Assembly: GCA_009746045.1 (NCBI GenBank)
Contig: RPFO01000022.1
Coordinates: 4,767,202 to 4,831,201, forward strand
Direction: 5' to 3'
Length of the DNA stretch: 64,000 bases
From: Mesostigma viride
Lineage: Eukaryota > Streptophyta > Mesostigmatophyceae > Mesostigmatales > Mesostigmataceae
Shown here: positions 19,831-29,879 of the stretch, one piece after another
How the letters are laid out: every line of letters begins with the position of its first letter
Numbering within the stretch: position 1 is the stretch's first letter
The notes under the pieces: model-generated
The model's database searches: none
What the model saw: only the letters and a program-made list of their open reading frames with translations
Told to the model about the DNA's origin: nothing
Translations under genes and position numbers: made by a program

Positions 19831-20796
19831 TCGCGCGGCCCGGGCGGCGAGCCGGCCGTGGCATGGGTGGCATGGGCCAGCCGGGAGTGTAGGGTGGTCG
19901 ACTCAGATGCTTAATTGCATGGCGTGTATTGTGCTTGTTGGTGTGTGGCATGCCGTGACATGACGGGATGGCATTACGGCATGAGTGGGCTGCTCGGTGG
20001 CCATTGTGGTCTGTCTTATAATAGCATTAAAAAATGCAGGTGTGCGTGACGCTTGGGGTTACTACATAAACATTGCACATCATGTCTATGGTTAACTTGT
20101 TGATCCGGTGCACATGGATGGCTGTCGTGTGGGGCATATGCGAAAGGTTGGCATGCGTGGAAATTTTGAGCGTGCATGGCGTGTGCTATGCTCGATGCAT
20201 GGGTGGCACATGTGGCGTCATAATGTGGCATGCGTCATGCATGGCCACATGACATGCACATGGTGTCCAGAGGCATTCGCAACATTAGCATTTAGCAATT
20301 AATAACAACCGACTGCTAATTTGTGCATGTGTCGTAGCTCAGTGCACGAACTGCCAAGATGAGCATATTTAATGCTGGTGAATGCAATTGGTGGTCACCT
20401 TCCGCGGAGCCGCGATCTTGCTATCAGGCTACTAATAATGGCACTAACAATTATGATAGCAAGCACGCAATTGAAGCCACTGAGCCTGTCAATGAAGTGT
20501 TACTGTTCCACATGTTGATCATCAAGACGCCTCATACCTGTGCCATGGTGTCAGTTACATGATTGCTTTTATACCATATTGGAGTCATGAATAGTGCATT
20601 ACATAAGAACTGGCTCTGGACAAGTGCGGCACTGGTCCTCAAATCAAGCATTATTTGAGCAGCAAATCAGAAGTTGCAGCTCGCCCACATTTGACGCTAC
20701 CCGAGCCGAGATGTAAAACCTGGACGGCAAGTTTATGTGGTGTTGAATGCCAGGGGCAATCCATGTGTGGTAAGCATGGGGAACAATCACACATTA
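19831..20796. other. No recognisable gene; CATG-rich spacer
   Basis: About 1 kb with many CATG/GCATG runs around 20100-20260 and no supported coding frame. It ends at the left boundary of the split-direct-repeat element. Confidence 0.4.
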
Positions 20797-22943
20797 ATCG
20801 GATTTCTCTGAAAATAGTTTATTAAACAGAATGCGGGAAAGAAAGGGCCGCCACAACCTTGTGGCTGTACATGCAGGAAGGCTTGTTAGACGAATGGGGA
20901 CGGCTTGTTGTTTACCGGGGAATCCTACTGGCAACTAGCTTTGCCTTTTGTGAGTCAGGCGCCGTTTGATTGAACGGCCGGCCATGTGTGGAATGCTGAC
21001 GGAAGTTGCGTCAAAAAGCTGTAATAAAATCTGATGTAACCAGCACTCACCAACTGATTGGTGTGCTGCTTGGTTGGGTAGTGTGTTCAGGGTTGCATTC
21101 GTAGAGTACACATGGCCTGACAGCTCAGACGTGCGACAGATGAGCTGGCTGGCTGAGTTATTAAAATTTTCAGCGTTAGGATATTTCTGGTTTTGCCGTT
21201 TTCCATTTTGACGGTAGGCTTGATATAAGCATGGTCGGCGGGTTGTGACCCGTAATTGTTTCTTTGAATGTGCTCACTGAAGCAGTATGAGCGGCCACGC
21301 TGCTATGGCGGCGGGGCTAAAGAAAATTAGGCAAAGCCCCCGTCCTTGCCTGCTATAAGTTGCGGGCTTTGCGACTTCACGGCAGGTAGGGGCGGTTTGA
21401 ACGGAACGGAAATTTCGCGTTACCAATGTGCCAAGTGGTTCTGGTTGGCACCTTGTTGGGCAGCGTCTCGGTGGTTATAGAAAGTGGGCTGGGCGCCCCG
21501 CCCCGGCTGCTGGTAATTCTAGCAGCGGAGCCAATCATGTCGACTACATAAGAAGTCCGCAGCTAATGCGGAAACTGTGCGAAGGTCAACAGATTAATTT
21601 GGATTCCATGAGACTGTGCTGGTAGTCAGTCAGCGGCCCACAGCCTAGGGCGCTGCATGGCGCTGCCTTCGGCTTGGTGCGCGGCCCTTTTTTGCTATGG
21701 GCCAGCGAGGGATATAAGGGTGACGCGCCGCCGGCTAATTTCTTGCGTTCCGGAAGAAAATATATTTGCAAAATTCCCACAAAAGGAACCGCGTATCGGA
21801 AAGGCGTCTCGGCTGGCAGTGGCAGTGCCTGGCCTTGTCGTCTCTCCCTGCTCAGCACCCGGCAGGTAGCGGTTCAAACCCTGGTGGCGTCGGAATGCGA
21901 ATTTTCTGGGTTTTTATCTGCAGAATAATATTTTGCTGAGGCGGCTCCGCGGATTCGCTAACCTTTTATTGTCGGGCCCCTTAGGGGGTTATTATAGCCT
22001 TGTGCGGGCTGAGTCGCCATGAAGGAGATGTTGCGACACGCCCCACTTTGTGGTCTTTTATGGAAGCGGCTACCCTCGAGGCTGCCTGGAAGAGGGGGGG
22101 GGGATTCTTCTCCTTTTCTTTGTTCACTGTCATTGGGGCAACAGTGATCCTATCAAGTTTTGTTTCCTGAACGGCGACAGTGCGAGGGAGGAGGGCAATG
22201 GCGCCAGGGACTGGGGTGGATCGTGGGGCTCTTGCTCCTGCATGCGAGGGAGACGAGATGACTACTTAAACCTGCCTTTGGCAGGGGCTCTACTCATTGT
22301 TTTCAATCAAATGCTGGTTTTCTTGGGAGTTCAAGTGTCATAATCGGATTTCTCTGAAAATAGTTTATTAAACAGAATGCGGGAAAGAAAGGGCCGCCAC
22401 AACCTTGTGGTTGTATATGCAGGAAGGCTTGTTAGACGAATGGGGACGGCTTGTTGTTTACCGGGGAATCCTACTGGCAACTAGCTTTGCCTTTTGTGAG
22501 TCTGACAGGCGCCGTTTGATTGAACGGCCGGCCATGTGTGGAATGCTGACGGAAGTTGCGTCAAAAAGCTGTAATAAAATCTGATGTAACCAGCACTCAC
22601 CAACTGATTGGTGTGCTGCTTGGTTGGGTAGTGTGTTCAGGGTTGCATTCGTAGAGTACACATGGCCTGACAGCTCAGACGTGTGACAGATGAGCTGGCT
22701 GGCTGAATTATTAAAATTTTCAGCGTTAGGATATTTCTGGTTTTGCCGTTTTCCATTTTGACGGTAGGCTTGATAAACATGGTCGGCGGGTTGTGACCCG
22801 TAATTGTTTCTTCCCACCCATCCCACCCTTGGGGGGCTCTTGCTCCTGCATGCGAGGGAGACGAGATGACTGCCTTTGGCAGGGGCTCTACTCATTGTTT
22901 TCAATCAAATGCTGGTTTTCTTGGGAGCTCAAGTGTCATAATC
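20797..22943 (+). mobile_element. Non-autonomous split-direct-repeat element (TOC/PAT-like), copy 1
   Basis: The layout is A1 - X - B1 - A2 - B2. A1 (20797-21264) is repeated as A2 (22343-22812), and B1 (about 22224-22342) is repeated as B2 (about 22831-22943). X (21265-22223, about 960 bp) occurs once and has no convincing ORF. A2 and B2 are joined by a pyrimidine tract (CCCACCCATCCCACCCTTGG). The outer ends and the B1/A2 junction all carry ATC (TAATC|GG, ATAATC|GG, ATAATC|CC), and there is no target duplication. Split direct repeats of the form A1...B1A2B2 are the hallmark of tyrosine-recombinase retrotransposons of the PAT/Ngaro/TOC type, known from Chlamydomonas. No RT or recombinase is encoded, so it would depend on a partner. 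Orientation is assigned by the position of the B1A2B2 end. Confidence 0.7.
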
Positions 22944-23072
22944 CCTTGTTCCTTCTCACATAGTTAGCGTAACAGTTTATGACGAAACAACAAGAAATAA
23001 AGCAGAAATAAAGATTCAAGGGTTTATTAAAAATATAAACCCTGGATTTTAACATACTAAAAAAAAAACAGC
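22944..23072. other. Short AT-rich spacer
   Basis: It contains a small inverted repeat (CAAGGGTTTAT ... ATAAACCCTGG around 23018-23046) and a run of ten A just before the LINE-like 3' end. Confidence 0.4.
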
Positions 23073-24400
23073 CCAAGGCATGCCACAGCTGCATTCGGGC
23101 GCGCTAGCTAAACGGACACGCTAACGATCCGGCAAACTGTGGGTGCAATAAGACCCATGTAAGCGTAGCATAACAAGTATAGCGTTGGCAAGTAATCTGA
23201 ACACAGCCAGGGCGTAGCTTGGCTGTACTAGGACTAGGCTAAGGCGGCTATGGCTGGTTGTGTACCGTGCGTTGGCGGCACGTGACTAGGTATGTTGGCA
23301 CAGCTAGGCAAACATTCTAGGCATGGCTGCCTTAGCGGCAGTGACTCCAATGGTTACAAGCTAGGGCTATTGCTATTCTAGCCCGCTGGGGGCGTCCACA
23401 TCTTGTGGTTGATCATCAAGTCCCCGCCCCTCCAGTACACCTTGGGCTTCTGGGGGTCCTGCTTATGGCGGAGGTATTCCGGCCACAGGTCGCGTCGCTG
23501 CTGTTGCTGAGCGGGGGTCGGGTCGTCATCCAGCGTCCAGGTGAGGTCGTGCAACCTCTTGCGACGAGAGAGGAACCGCTGCTTATCCTCAGGGGAGGGG
23601 AAGGTGATCAGGACTGGTGGGGGAGCCGCCTTGTCCCGTGAGTACGTGGGGAAGGCGGTGGCACCCACGCAGTTCTACCTCACCTACCAGGCCCATGAGG
23701 GTAAGAAGCTGGTTCTTGAGCTCGCCAGCAAGAGAGGTTGACGTCTCACCTGGCTTCTGGGGGAAGCGACGTAGCACCACTCGGCACTCGCGGCGAGCGC
23801 GGTCAGTGACCTCCCGTTGCTGGGCCTGGCGGTGGTCCTCCAGCTCCTGGAGCTTTGTGGCGATGGCGTCGGTGGTGGAGGCGGTCGCTGACCGCAGCAG
23901 CTAGGTCCGCGTAGGAGAGCGGCGGAAGGTCGCCAGCATCCTGCCGGGGTGGCTGGGATGCAATGGTGGCCGTCTGCTCCGCTATCTTGGGGACCTGTGT
24001 GGCCAGGGCCTCGGTGTGGGCGGTGATGGCCTCAAGCTTCTTCAGGAGCACGCCACACTTGCCCTCCACCTGGTTAAGGCGAGAGACAAGTGCAGCATGC
24101 GTTTCCGGAGCCTGCGCCGCGGTGTGTAGCGCCGTGAACTGGGGTTGTAGCTTGTGGACGACCTTGGTTTCCACGTTGCATGGAGACCCGGGCCTCAACC
24201 GTGTTGAGCGTGGTGTTCAGCGATGTCAGCTGCTCGGCCAGCGGCCAGGTCACGTGCTCCTCCAGCATGGTGCGGATGTCATCCTTGCAGAGGGAGGAAG
24301 CCGATGGGGCTGCCGGCTGTGCGGGGGCTGGGGTGCAGAGCGTTCTGGTGATGTTGCCGAGGCGGTACTAACACCGTCTTACATAGGGGGGTCCACCCAC
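23073..24400 (-). mobile_element. ORF1-only LINE-like element, copy 1
   Basis: A minus-strand ORF1-type coding region followed directly by a 300-bp 3' region (23073-23375) that recurs at 53287-53590. No reverse transcriptase follows ORF1 in either copy, so the transcript appears to end after ORF1, as in mammalian HAL1 elements. The boundary on the 5' side is uncertain. The second copy is cut off at the point equivalent to about 24266 here. Confidence 0.55.
23378..24400 (-). pseudogene. LINE ORF1-like protein: coiled coil plus RRM/CTD
   Basis: The N-terminal half is a coiled coil (LNTTLNTVEARVS, HKLQPQFTALHTAAQ, LVSRLNQVEGKCGVLLKKLE). The C-terminal half has the L1-ORF1p-type nucleic-acid-binding layout: VVLRRFPQK, GCHRLPHV, PVLITFPSPEDKQRFLSRRK, then LTWTLDDDPTPAQQQQRRDL and a final short strand KVYWRGGDLMINHK before the stop near 23376. 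This pattern (hRvP..PVLvtF....dr..fL..rk, DltpaQq..R) is typical of ORF1p, an RNA chaperone that coats the element RNA. A few frameshifts (near 23640 and 23900) break the frame, and the copy at 53.6 kb is intact at the first of these. Confidence 0.6.
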
Positions 24401-25430
24401 AGTGTGTTGCCCAACTTCTTATTCACAATGCTCGCCTTAACTCCCCCACTCCTTTGGCCACCCCAAAATATCCGTCTACCCACTTTGGCCGCGTCTCTCG
24501 GAACTCCACCATCCCCACGTCCGCTGCCCTCCTCATCAACTTGCCCCACTCCGCCATGGTGCACCCTCGGCTGGGGGCAGGTACATTCCAATACCTCGCA
24601 CTGGCAGCCACCTCCGGCTTGATGCAGTTGGCCTCGCTGGCGTACACCTCTCGCCAACTAGGTCGTATAGCGCCAGCAAGTCCAGCAGCTTCGCCTTTCC
24701 TGCCACCTCGCGCTTCGGCAGACTCACCCGCTCCGCCACAAGTTGTTCATATACTTGTTCTGTTTCCGATAGATTAAATCTGCACTTCCCTTTGCGGGGC
24801 CTGTCGCAACGCCTACGCAGCGACTGTACCACTCACAGTGCTTCTTGACCCTTTTCAGGGCCTCCGCCGTTCCCCTGGAGCACGCGCCTCCAAATTTAGG
24901 CGGAGGGTCTGCCCCCCCGTGCCATAGCCAATTCAACCACGTAATCACCTTGTGTTGTAGAGTGAAGGTCCGGCGGCGGCGAGTTGCACGCTGGCGTCTG
25001 CGTGCTGACCTCACTCTTCCCCACGTAGTGCTTAGAGGCATTGTAGGAAGAGGCAGTGGGAAGGGGGAGCGGTTTACCCTTTCGGTGTTTACTTGGTTTG
25101 CTGGGCCTTGCCCAGCTTCTCCATCATCGTGGCGCTTTGCAGGGCCATCTTCATGGCCGGGTTGCTCACCAAGGAGGCATCCTGAGTCTGAGTCCTTGAG
25201 AGCAAGGAGGTGGCCAGCCACCTTCCACCCTCCTGACCCCTGGCTCTCCACTAGGAGCATTGCTGCATGCCACCACCCTCATGAGATACTCTACCCCAGC
25301 GAACTCCCCGGCTGCCGGCCCCAACTCCTTGAAGAGTGTGTCCATGGCCAGGGCGATGTTCATGACCACCTTCCTGCTTTCCTGGTTCCTCCACCCTCCT
25401 TGGCGAGTAGCACAACGGTCTGAAAGTGCT
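24401..25430 (-). other. Minus-strand coding-like fragments upstream of ORF1, unrecognised
   Basis: Frames 25260-24724, 24832-24536 and 24657-24379 read as successive parts of a protein: HKVITWLNWLWHGGADPPPK, EALKRVKKHCEWYSRC, TEQVYEQLVAERVSLPKRE and YASEANCIKPEVAASARYW, then WGKLMRRAADVGMVEFRE. The texture is protein-like (helical, aromatic-rich), but I do not recognise a family. It may be the 5' ORF of the same LINE-like element or an older inserted gene. Confidence 0.3.
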
Positions 25431-25727
25431 AAAAAATAGCCTTATTACTCCTGCACGATGCAATTATAGTCGAAACATGCTAGATCTTGGTAGGTAGCAT
25501 CTTCAGGACACTAGTAGAAGGATTGCAACTTTCCGGACCTACCGGACCTCAGCTGACCTATTTTTGGCATGCATGTCTATTTTTAGCATTTTTCAGGATT
25601 TTAATATAAACAAATACCTTCTAATATGCAAATGAAGAGTTATTGACCTGGCTGTTTGCAAGTAAGTTGATACTCATGACTAATGACTGTACACAAGATC
25701 TGATGGTCATCCAACCGCATTTGGTGA

Positions 25728-26245
25728 CAAAATGCCACCAAATGCTAGCAAAAATGTGCGTTTTTTGTATTTTTCATCACATTTCATGGCAGTTTCCATA
25801 CAAGATGTGCTCCGTTGAGGCTGGAAACTTGCAGGCATCTTAAACATCATTCTTCTAGACAAACCACAAAAATTTAGGTCCATCATATGGTATTTGATGT
25901 CAGTTTGCTCACAAATGTTACAAAAAATGCACGTTTTTCGTATTTTTCATCACATTTCATGGCAGTTTCCATACAAGATGTGCTCAGTTGAGGCTGGAAA
26001 CTTGCATGCACCTTTGCCATCATTATTTTAGACATTCCACAAAAATTCAGGCCCATCATGGTTTATTTGATGTCCGTTTGCTCACAAATGTTACCAAAAA
26101 TGCACCTATTTCGCAATTTTCAACACATTTCATTGCAGTTTCCATACAAGATGTGCTCTGTTGAGGCTGGAAACTTGCATGCACCTTTGCCATCATTATT
26201 TTAGACATCCCACAAAAACTCAGGCCCATCATATTCTATTTGGTA
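25728..26245. repeat. 173-bp tandem repeat, three copies
   Basis: The phrase TTTCAT(C/A)ACATTTCAT(G/T)GCAGT recurs with exact 173-bp spacing (C at 25775, 25948, 26121). Each unit also carries GTGCTC(C/A/T)GTTGAGGCTGGA and a CCCATCAT near its end. AT-rich, non-coding, centromere- or satellite-like in scale. Confidence 0.85.
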
Positions 26246-26824
26246 GAGTTATCAATGCCATACCTGCCAGTTTCCACTGCAAATGCTTACTATACCCATG
26301 GATGCGAAACTGCCATTGTGGAATACATGGTCAGCTCCAAATTAGATTACTCATTAAAACATGAAAAGCATTCACAAGTGATAAAACACAACCTCCAGGA
26401 GCCACACACAAAAGTTCATCGATATAAACACTGGCTGGGCACAGCTGACAATATGCACATGTGGCCATGTGGATGCTCACGCAATCTCCATTATACGGAG
26501 GGGCTTGCTGAAAATAATATTGGCAGCTGTCGAATGGGCTAGAAAGGTCATTTTACATGTACACCCACAGCATGCCAAGCATTGTAGCTGAATATTACTC
26601 CACAGGCGGCACGGCGTTGATGCGTTTGCGCGCCCTCATCTCGGTATCGCGAGGAGGTAGTGGCACCTCCCTGCACAATTTCTGCCTGACTTTGTCAGCC
26701 TTCATGTCCTGCACATGCAACATGGACACCCCCGTACCCTTGCCATTGGCATCACAGCCCAGCTAATTGAACAGTGGTTGGTGCAGCGCTTGGTGTCCTC
26801 CTTGCGCATGTGGTGCATGTGCAA
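26246..26824. other. Spacer with a minus-strand coding-like tail (26580-26761)
   Basis: On the minus strand from about 26761 a frame reads [35 protein letters not shown] and ends EYYSATMLGMLWVYM-stop near 26557. It looks like the last exon of a gene. An AG precedes it (ATTAG|CTGGGC). The upstream part would have to lie beyond the microsatellite array. I do not recognise the protein. Confidence 0.3.
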
Positions 26825-29416
26825 GTGAGTGAGTGAGTGAGTGAGTGAGTGAGTGAGTGAGTGAGTGAGTGAGTGAGTGAGTGAGTGAGTGAGTGAGTGA
26901 GTGAGTGAGTGAGTGAGTGAGTGAGTGAGTGAGTGAGTGAGTGAGTGAGTGAGTGAGTGAGTGAGTGAGTGAGTGAGTGAGTGAGTGAGTGAGTGAGTGA
27001 GTGAGTGAGTGAGTGAGTGAGTGAGTGAGTGAGTGAGTGAGTGAGTGAGTGAGTGAGTGAGTGAGTGAGTGAGTGAGTGAGTGAGTGAGTGAGTGAGTGA
27101 GTGAGTGAGTGAGTGAGTGAGTGAGTGAGTGAGTGAGTGAGTGAGTGAGTGAGTGAGTGAGTGAGTGAGTGAGTGAGTGAGTGAGTGAGTGAGTGAGTGA
27201 GTGTGTGTGTGTGTGGGGGGGGGGGGTGAGTGAGTGAGTGAGTGAGTGGTGAGTGAGTGAGTGAGTGAGTGAGTGAGTGAGCGAGCGAGGAGTGAGTGGG
27301 TGGGTGGGTGGGTGGGTGGGTGGGTGGGTGGGTGGGTGGGTGGGTGGGTGGGTGGGTGGGTGGGTGGGTGGGTGGGTGGGTGGGTGGGTGGGTGGGTGGG
27401 TGGTGGGTGGGTGGGTGGGTGGGTGGGTGGGTGGGTGGGTGGGTGGGTGGGTGGGTGGGTGGGTGGGTGGGTGGGTGGGTGGGTGGGTGGGTGGGTGGGT
27501 GGGTGGGATGGGTGGGTGAGTGAGTGAGTGAGTGAGTGAGTGAGTGAGTAAGTGAGTGACAGAGTGAGTGAGCGAGCGAGCAGGAGTGGGTGGGTGGGTG
27601 GGTGGGTGGGTGGGTGGGTGGGTGGGTGGGTGGGTGGGTGGGTGGGTGGGTGGTGGGTGGGTGGGTGGGTGGTGGGTGGGTGGGTGGGTGGGTGGGTGGT
27701 GGGTGGGTGGGTGGGTGGGTGGGTGGGTGGGTGGGTGGGTGGGTGGGTGGGTGGGTGGGTGGGTGGGTGGGTGTGGGTGGTGCTGGGTGGGTAGGTGGCT
27801 GGGTGGGTGGGTGGGTGGCTGGGTGGGTGGGTGGGTGGGTGAGTGAGCGATCGAGCTTTTGAGTGAGTGAGTGAGGGAGGGAGGGAGGGAGGGAGGGAGG
27901 GAGGGAGGGAGGGGGAGGGAGGGAGGGAGGGAGGGAGGGAGGGAGGGAGGGAGGGAGGGAGGGAGGGAGGGAGGGAGGGAGGAGGGAGGGAGGGAGGGAG
28001 GGAGGGAGGGAGGGAGGAGGGAGGGAGGAGGGAGGGAGGGAGGGAGGGAGGAGGAGGGAGGGAGGGAGGGAGGGAGGGAGGGAGGGAGGGAGGAGGGAGG
28101 GAGGGAGGGAGGGAGGGAGGGAGGGAGGGAGGGAGGGAGGGAGGGAGGGAGGGAGGGAGGGAGGGAGGGAGGGAGGGAGGGAGGGAGGGAGGGAGGGAGG
28201 GAGGGAGGGAGGGAGGGAGGGAGGGAGGGAGGGAGGGAGGGAGGGAGGGAGGGAGGGAGGGAGGGAGGGAGGGAGGGAGGGAGGGAGGGAGGGAGGGAGG
28301 GAGGGAGGGAGGGAGGAGGGAGGGAGGGAGGGAGGGAGGAGGAGGGAGGGAGGAGGGAGGGAGGGAGGGAGGGAGGGAGGGAGGGAGGAGGGAGGGAGGG
28401 AGGGAGGGAGGGAGGGAGGGAGGGGGAGGGAGGGAGGGAGGGAGGAGGGAGGGAGGGAGGGAGGGAGGGAGGGAGGGAGGAGGGAGGGAGGGAGGGAGGG
28501 AGGGAGGGAGGGAGGGAGGGAGGGAGGGAGGAGGGAGGGAGGGAGGGAGGAGGGAGGGAGGGAGGGAGGGAGGGAGGGAGGGAGGGAGGGAGGGAGGGAG
28601 GGAGGGAGGGAGGAGGGAGGGAGGGAGGGAGGGAGGGAGGGAGGAGGGAGGGAGGGAGGGAGGGAGGGAGGGAGGAGGGAGGAGGGAGGGAGGGAGGAGG
28701 AGGGAGGGAGGGAGGAGGAGGGAGGGAGGGAGGGAGGGAGGGAGGGAGGGAGGGAGGGAGGGAGGGAGGGAGGGAGGAGGGAGGGAGGAGGGAGGGAGGG
28801 AGGGAGGGAGGGAGGGAGGGAGGGAGGGAGGGAGGGAGGGAGGAGGGAGGGAGGGAGGGAGGGAGGGAGGGAGGGAGGGAGGAGGGAGGGAGGGAGGGAG
28901 GAGGAGGGAGGGAGGGAGGAGGAGGAGGGAGGGAGGAGGGAGGGAGGGAGGGAGGAGGAGGGAGGGAGGGAGGGAGGGAGGGAGGGAGGGAGGGAGAGGA
29001 GAGGGAGGGAGGGAGGGAGGGAGGGAGGGAGGAGGGAGGGAGGGAGGGAGGGAGGGAGGGAGGGAGGGAGAGGGAGGAGGGAGGGAGGGAGGGAGGAGGG
29101 AGGGAGGGAGGGAGGGAGGGAGGAGAGGAGGGAGGGAGGGAGGGAGGGAGGGAGGAGGAGGGAGGGAGGGAGGGAGGGAGGAGGGGGGAGAGGGAGGGAG
29201 GGAGGGAGGGAGGGAGGGAGGGAGGGAGGGAGGGAGGGAGGGAGGGAGGGAGGGAGGGAGGGAGGGAGGGAGGGAGGGAGGGAGGGAGGGAGGGAGGGAG
29301 GGAGGGAGGGAGGGAGGGAGGGAGGGAGGGAGGGAGGAGGGAGGGAGGGAGGGAGGGAGGGAGGGAGGGAGGAGGGAGGAGGGAGGGAGGGAGGGAGGGA
29401 GGGAGGGAGGGAGGGA
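26825..29416. repeat. Giant tetranucleotide array: GTGA, GGGT, GGGA
   Basis: Blocks in order: GTGA (26825-27218), a GT/G run (27203-27226), GTGA again, GGGT (27297-27508), GTGA-type (27515-27580), GGGT (27588-27840), then GGGA with scattered GGA triplets (27872-29416). The blocks evolve into each other by single substitutions (GTGA to GGGT to GGGA). Both strands give frames of 500-900 codons (Ser-Leu-Pro-Pro, Thr-His-Ser-Leu, Gly-Gly-Arg-Glu repeats), which I do not regard as genes. The G-rich strand has strong quadruplex potential. The same GGGA array continues at 38025-38349 beyond the CACTA insertion. Confidence 0.97.
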
Positions 29417-29830
29417 CACTAGGAACTCGTTGGTGGTAAAAAATACCACTTTTACCACTTTTTACCACTTTTTACCACTTTTTACCACTTTTTACCACTT
29501 TTTACCACTTTTTACCACCAAAAAGCAGTAAAAAGCAGTAAAAAGCAGTAAAAAGCAGTAAAAAGCAGTAAAAAGCAGTAAAAAGCAGTAAAAAGCAGTA
29601 AAAAATACCACCTTTTACCACTTTTACCACCTAACGGAGGTGGTAAAAGTGGTAAAAGGTGGAAAATGGTGGTAAAAAGCAGTAAAAAGCAGTAAAAAGC
29701 AGTAAAAAGCAGTAAAAAGCAGTAAAAGTGGTAAAAAGTGATAAAAAGTGGCTGAAGTGGTAAAAAGAACACCACGACGAGCACAAAAGTGGTAAAAAAC
29801 ACAAGGGCTGAACCGACAACAAGTCAGTTT
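29417..29830. repeat. Left CACTA terminus: TIR and subterminal 10-mer arrays
   Basis: The inverted repeat is followed by seven or so TTTTTACCAC units (29450-29520), then about eight AAAAAGCAGT units (29520-29600), an inverted TTTTACCACC/GGTGGTAAAA segment near 29610-29660, and more AAAAAGCAGT units to 29730. Both 10-mers have the same length and phase, suggesting one decayed from the other. They are likely transposase-binding sites. Confidence 0.9.
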
Positions 29831-29879
29831 AGGCCCAAACAATGAATGATGCATCTTTATTCAACATAATACGGCATGA

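Noticed and set aside
18709-19951. Two long minus-strand frames with Ser-Thr-Leu-Gln-Arg-Lys and Cys-His repeats
   Set aside because: They arise from the 165-bp tandem repeat and the antisense of the transposase-like gene tail.
21860-21890. B-box-like GGTTCAAACCC within the TOC-like element
   Set aside because: No A-box or cloverleaf around it.
20797-22943. LTR retrotransposon or simple tandem duplication
   Set aside because: The repeats are split (A at the left; B-A-B at the right), there is no TG...CA, primer-binding site or target duplication, and the same plan recurs in an unrelated sequence at 48.9 kb.
25728-26245. Regular spacing suggestive of a CRISPR array
   Set aside because: The whole unit is repeated with no unique spacers, and the context is eukaryotic.
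26702-29531. Open frames of 500-920 codons on both strands (Ser-Leu-Pro-Pro, Thr-His-Ser-Leu and Gly-Gly-Arg-Glu repeats)
   Set aside because: They are translations of tetranucleotide repeats, occur in several frames at once and have no unique sequence.
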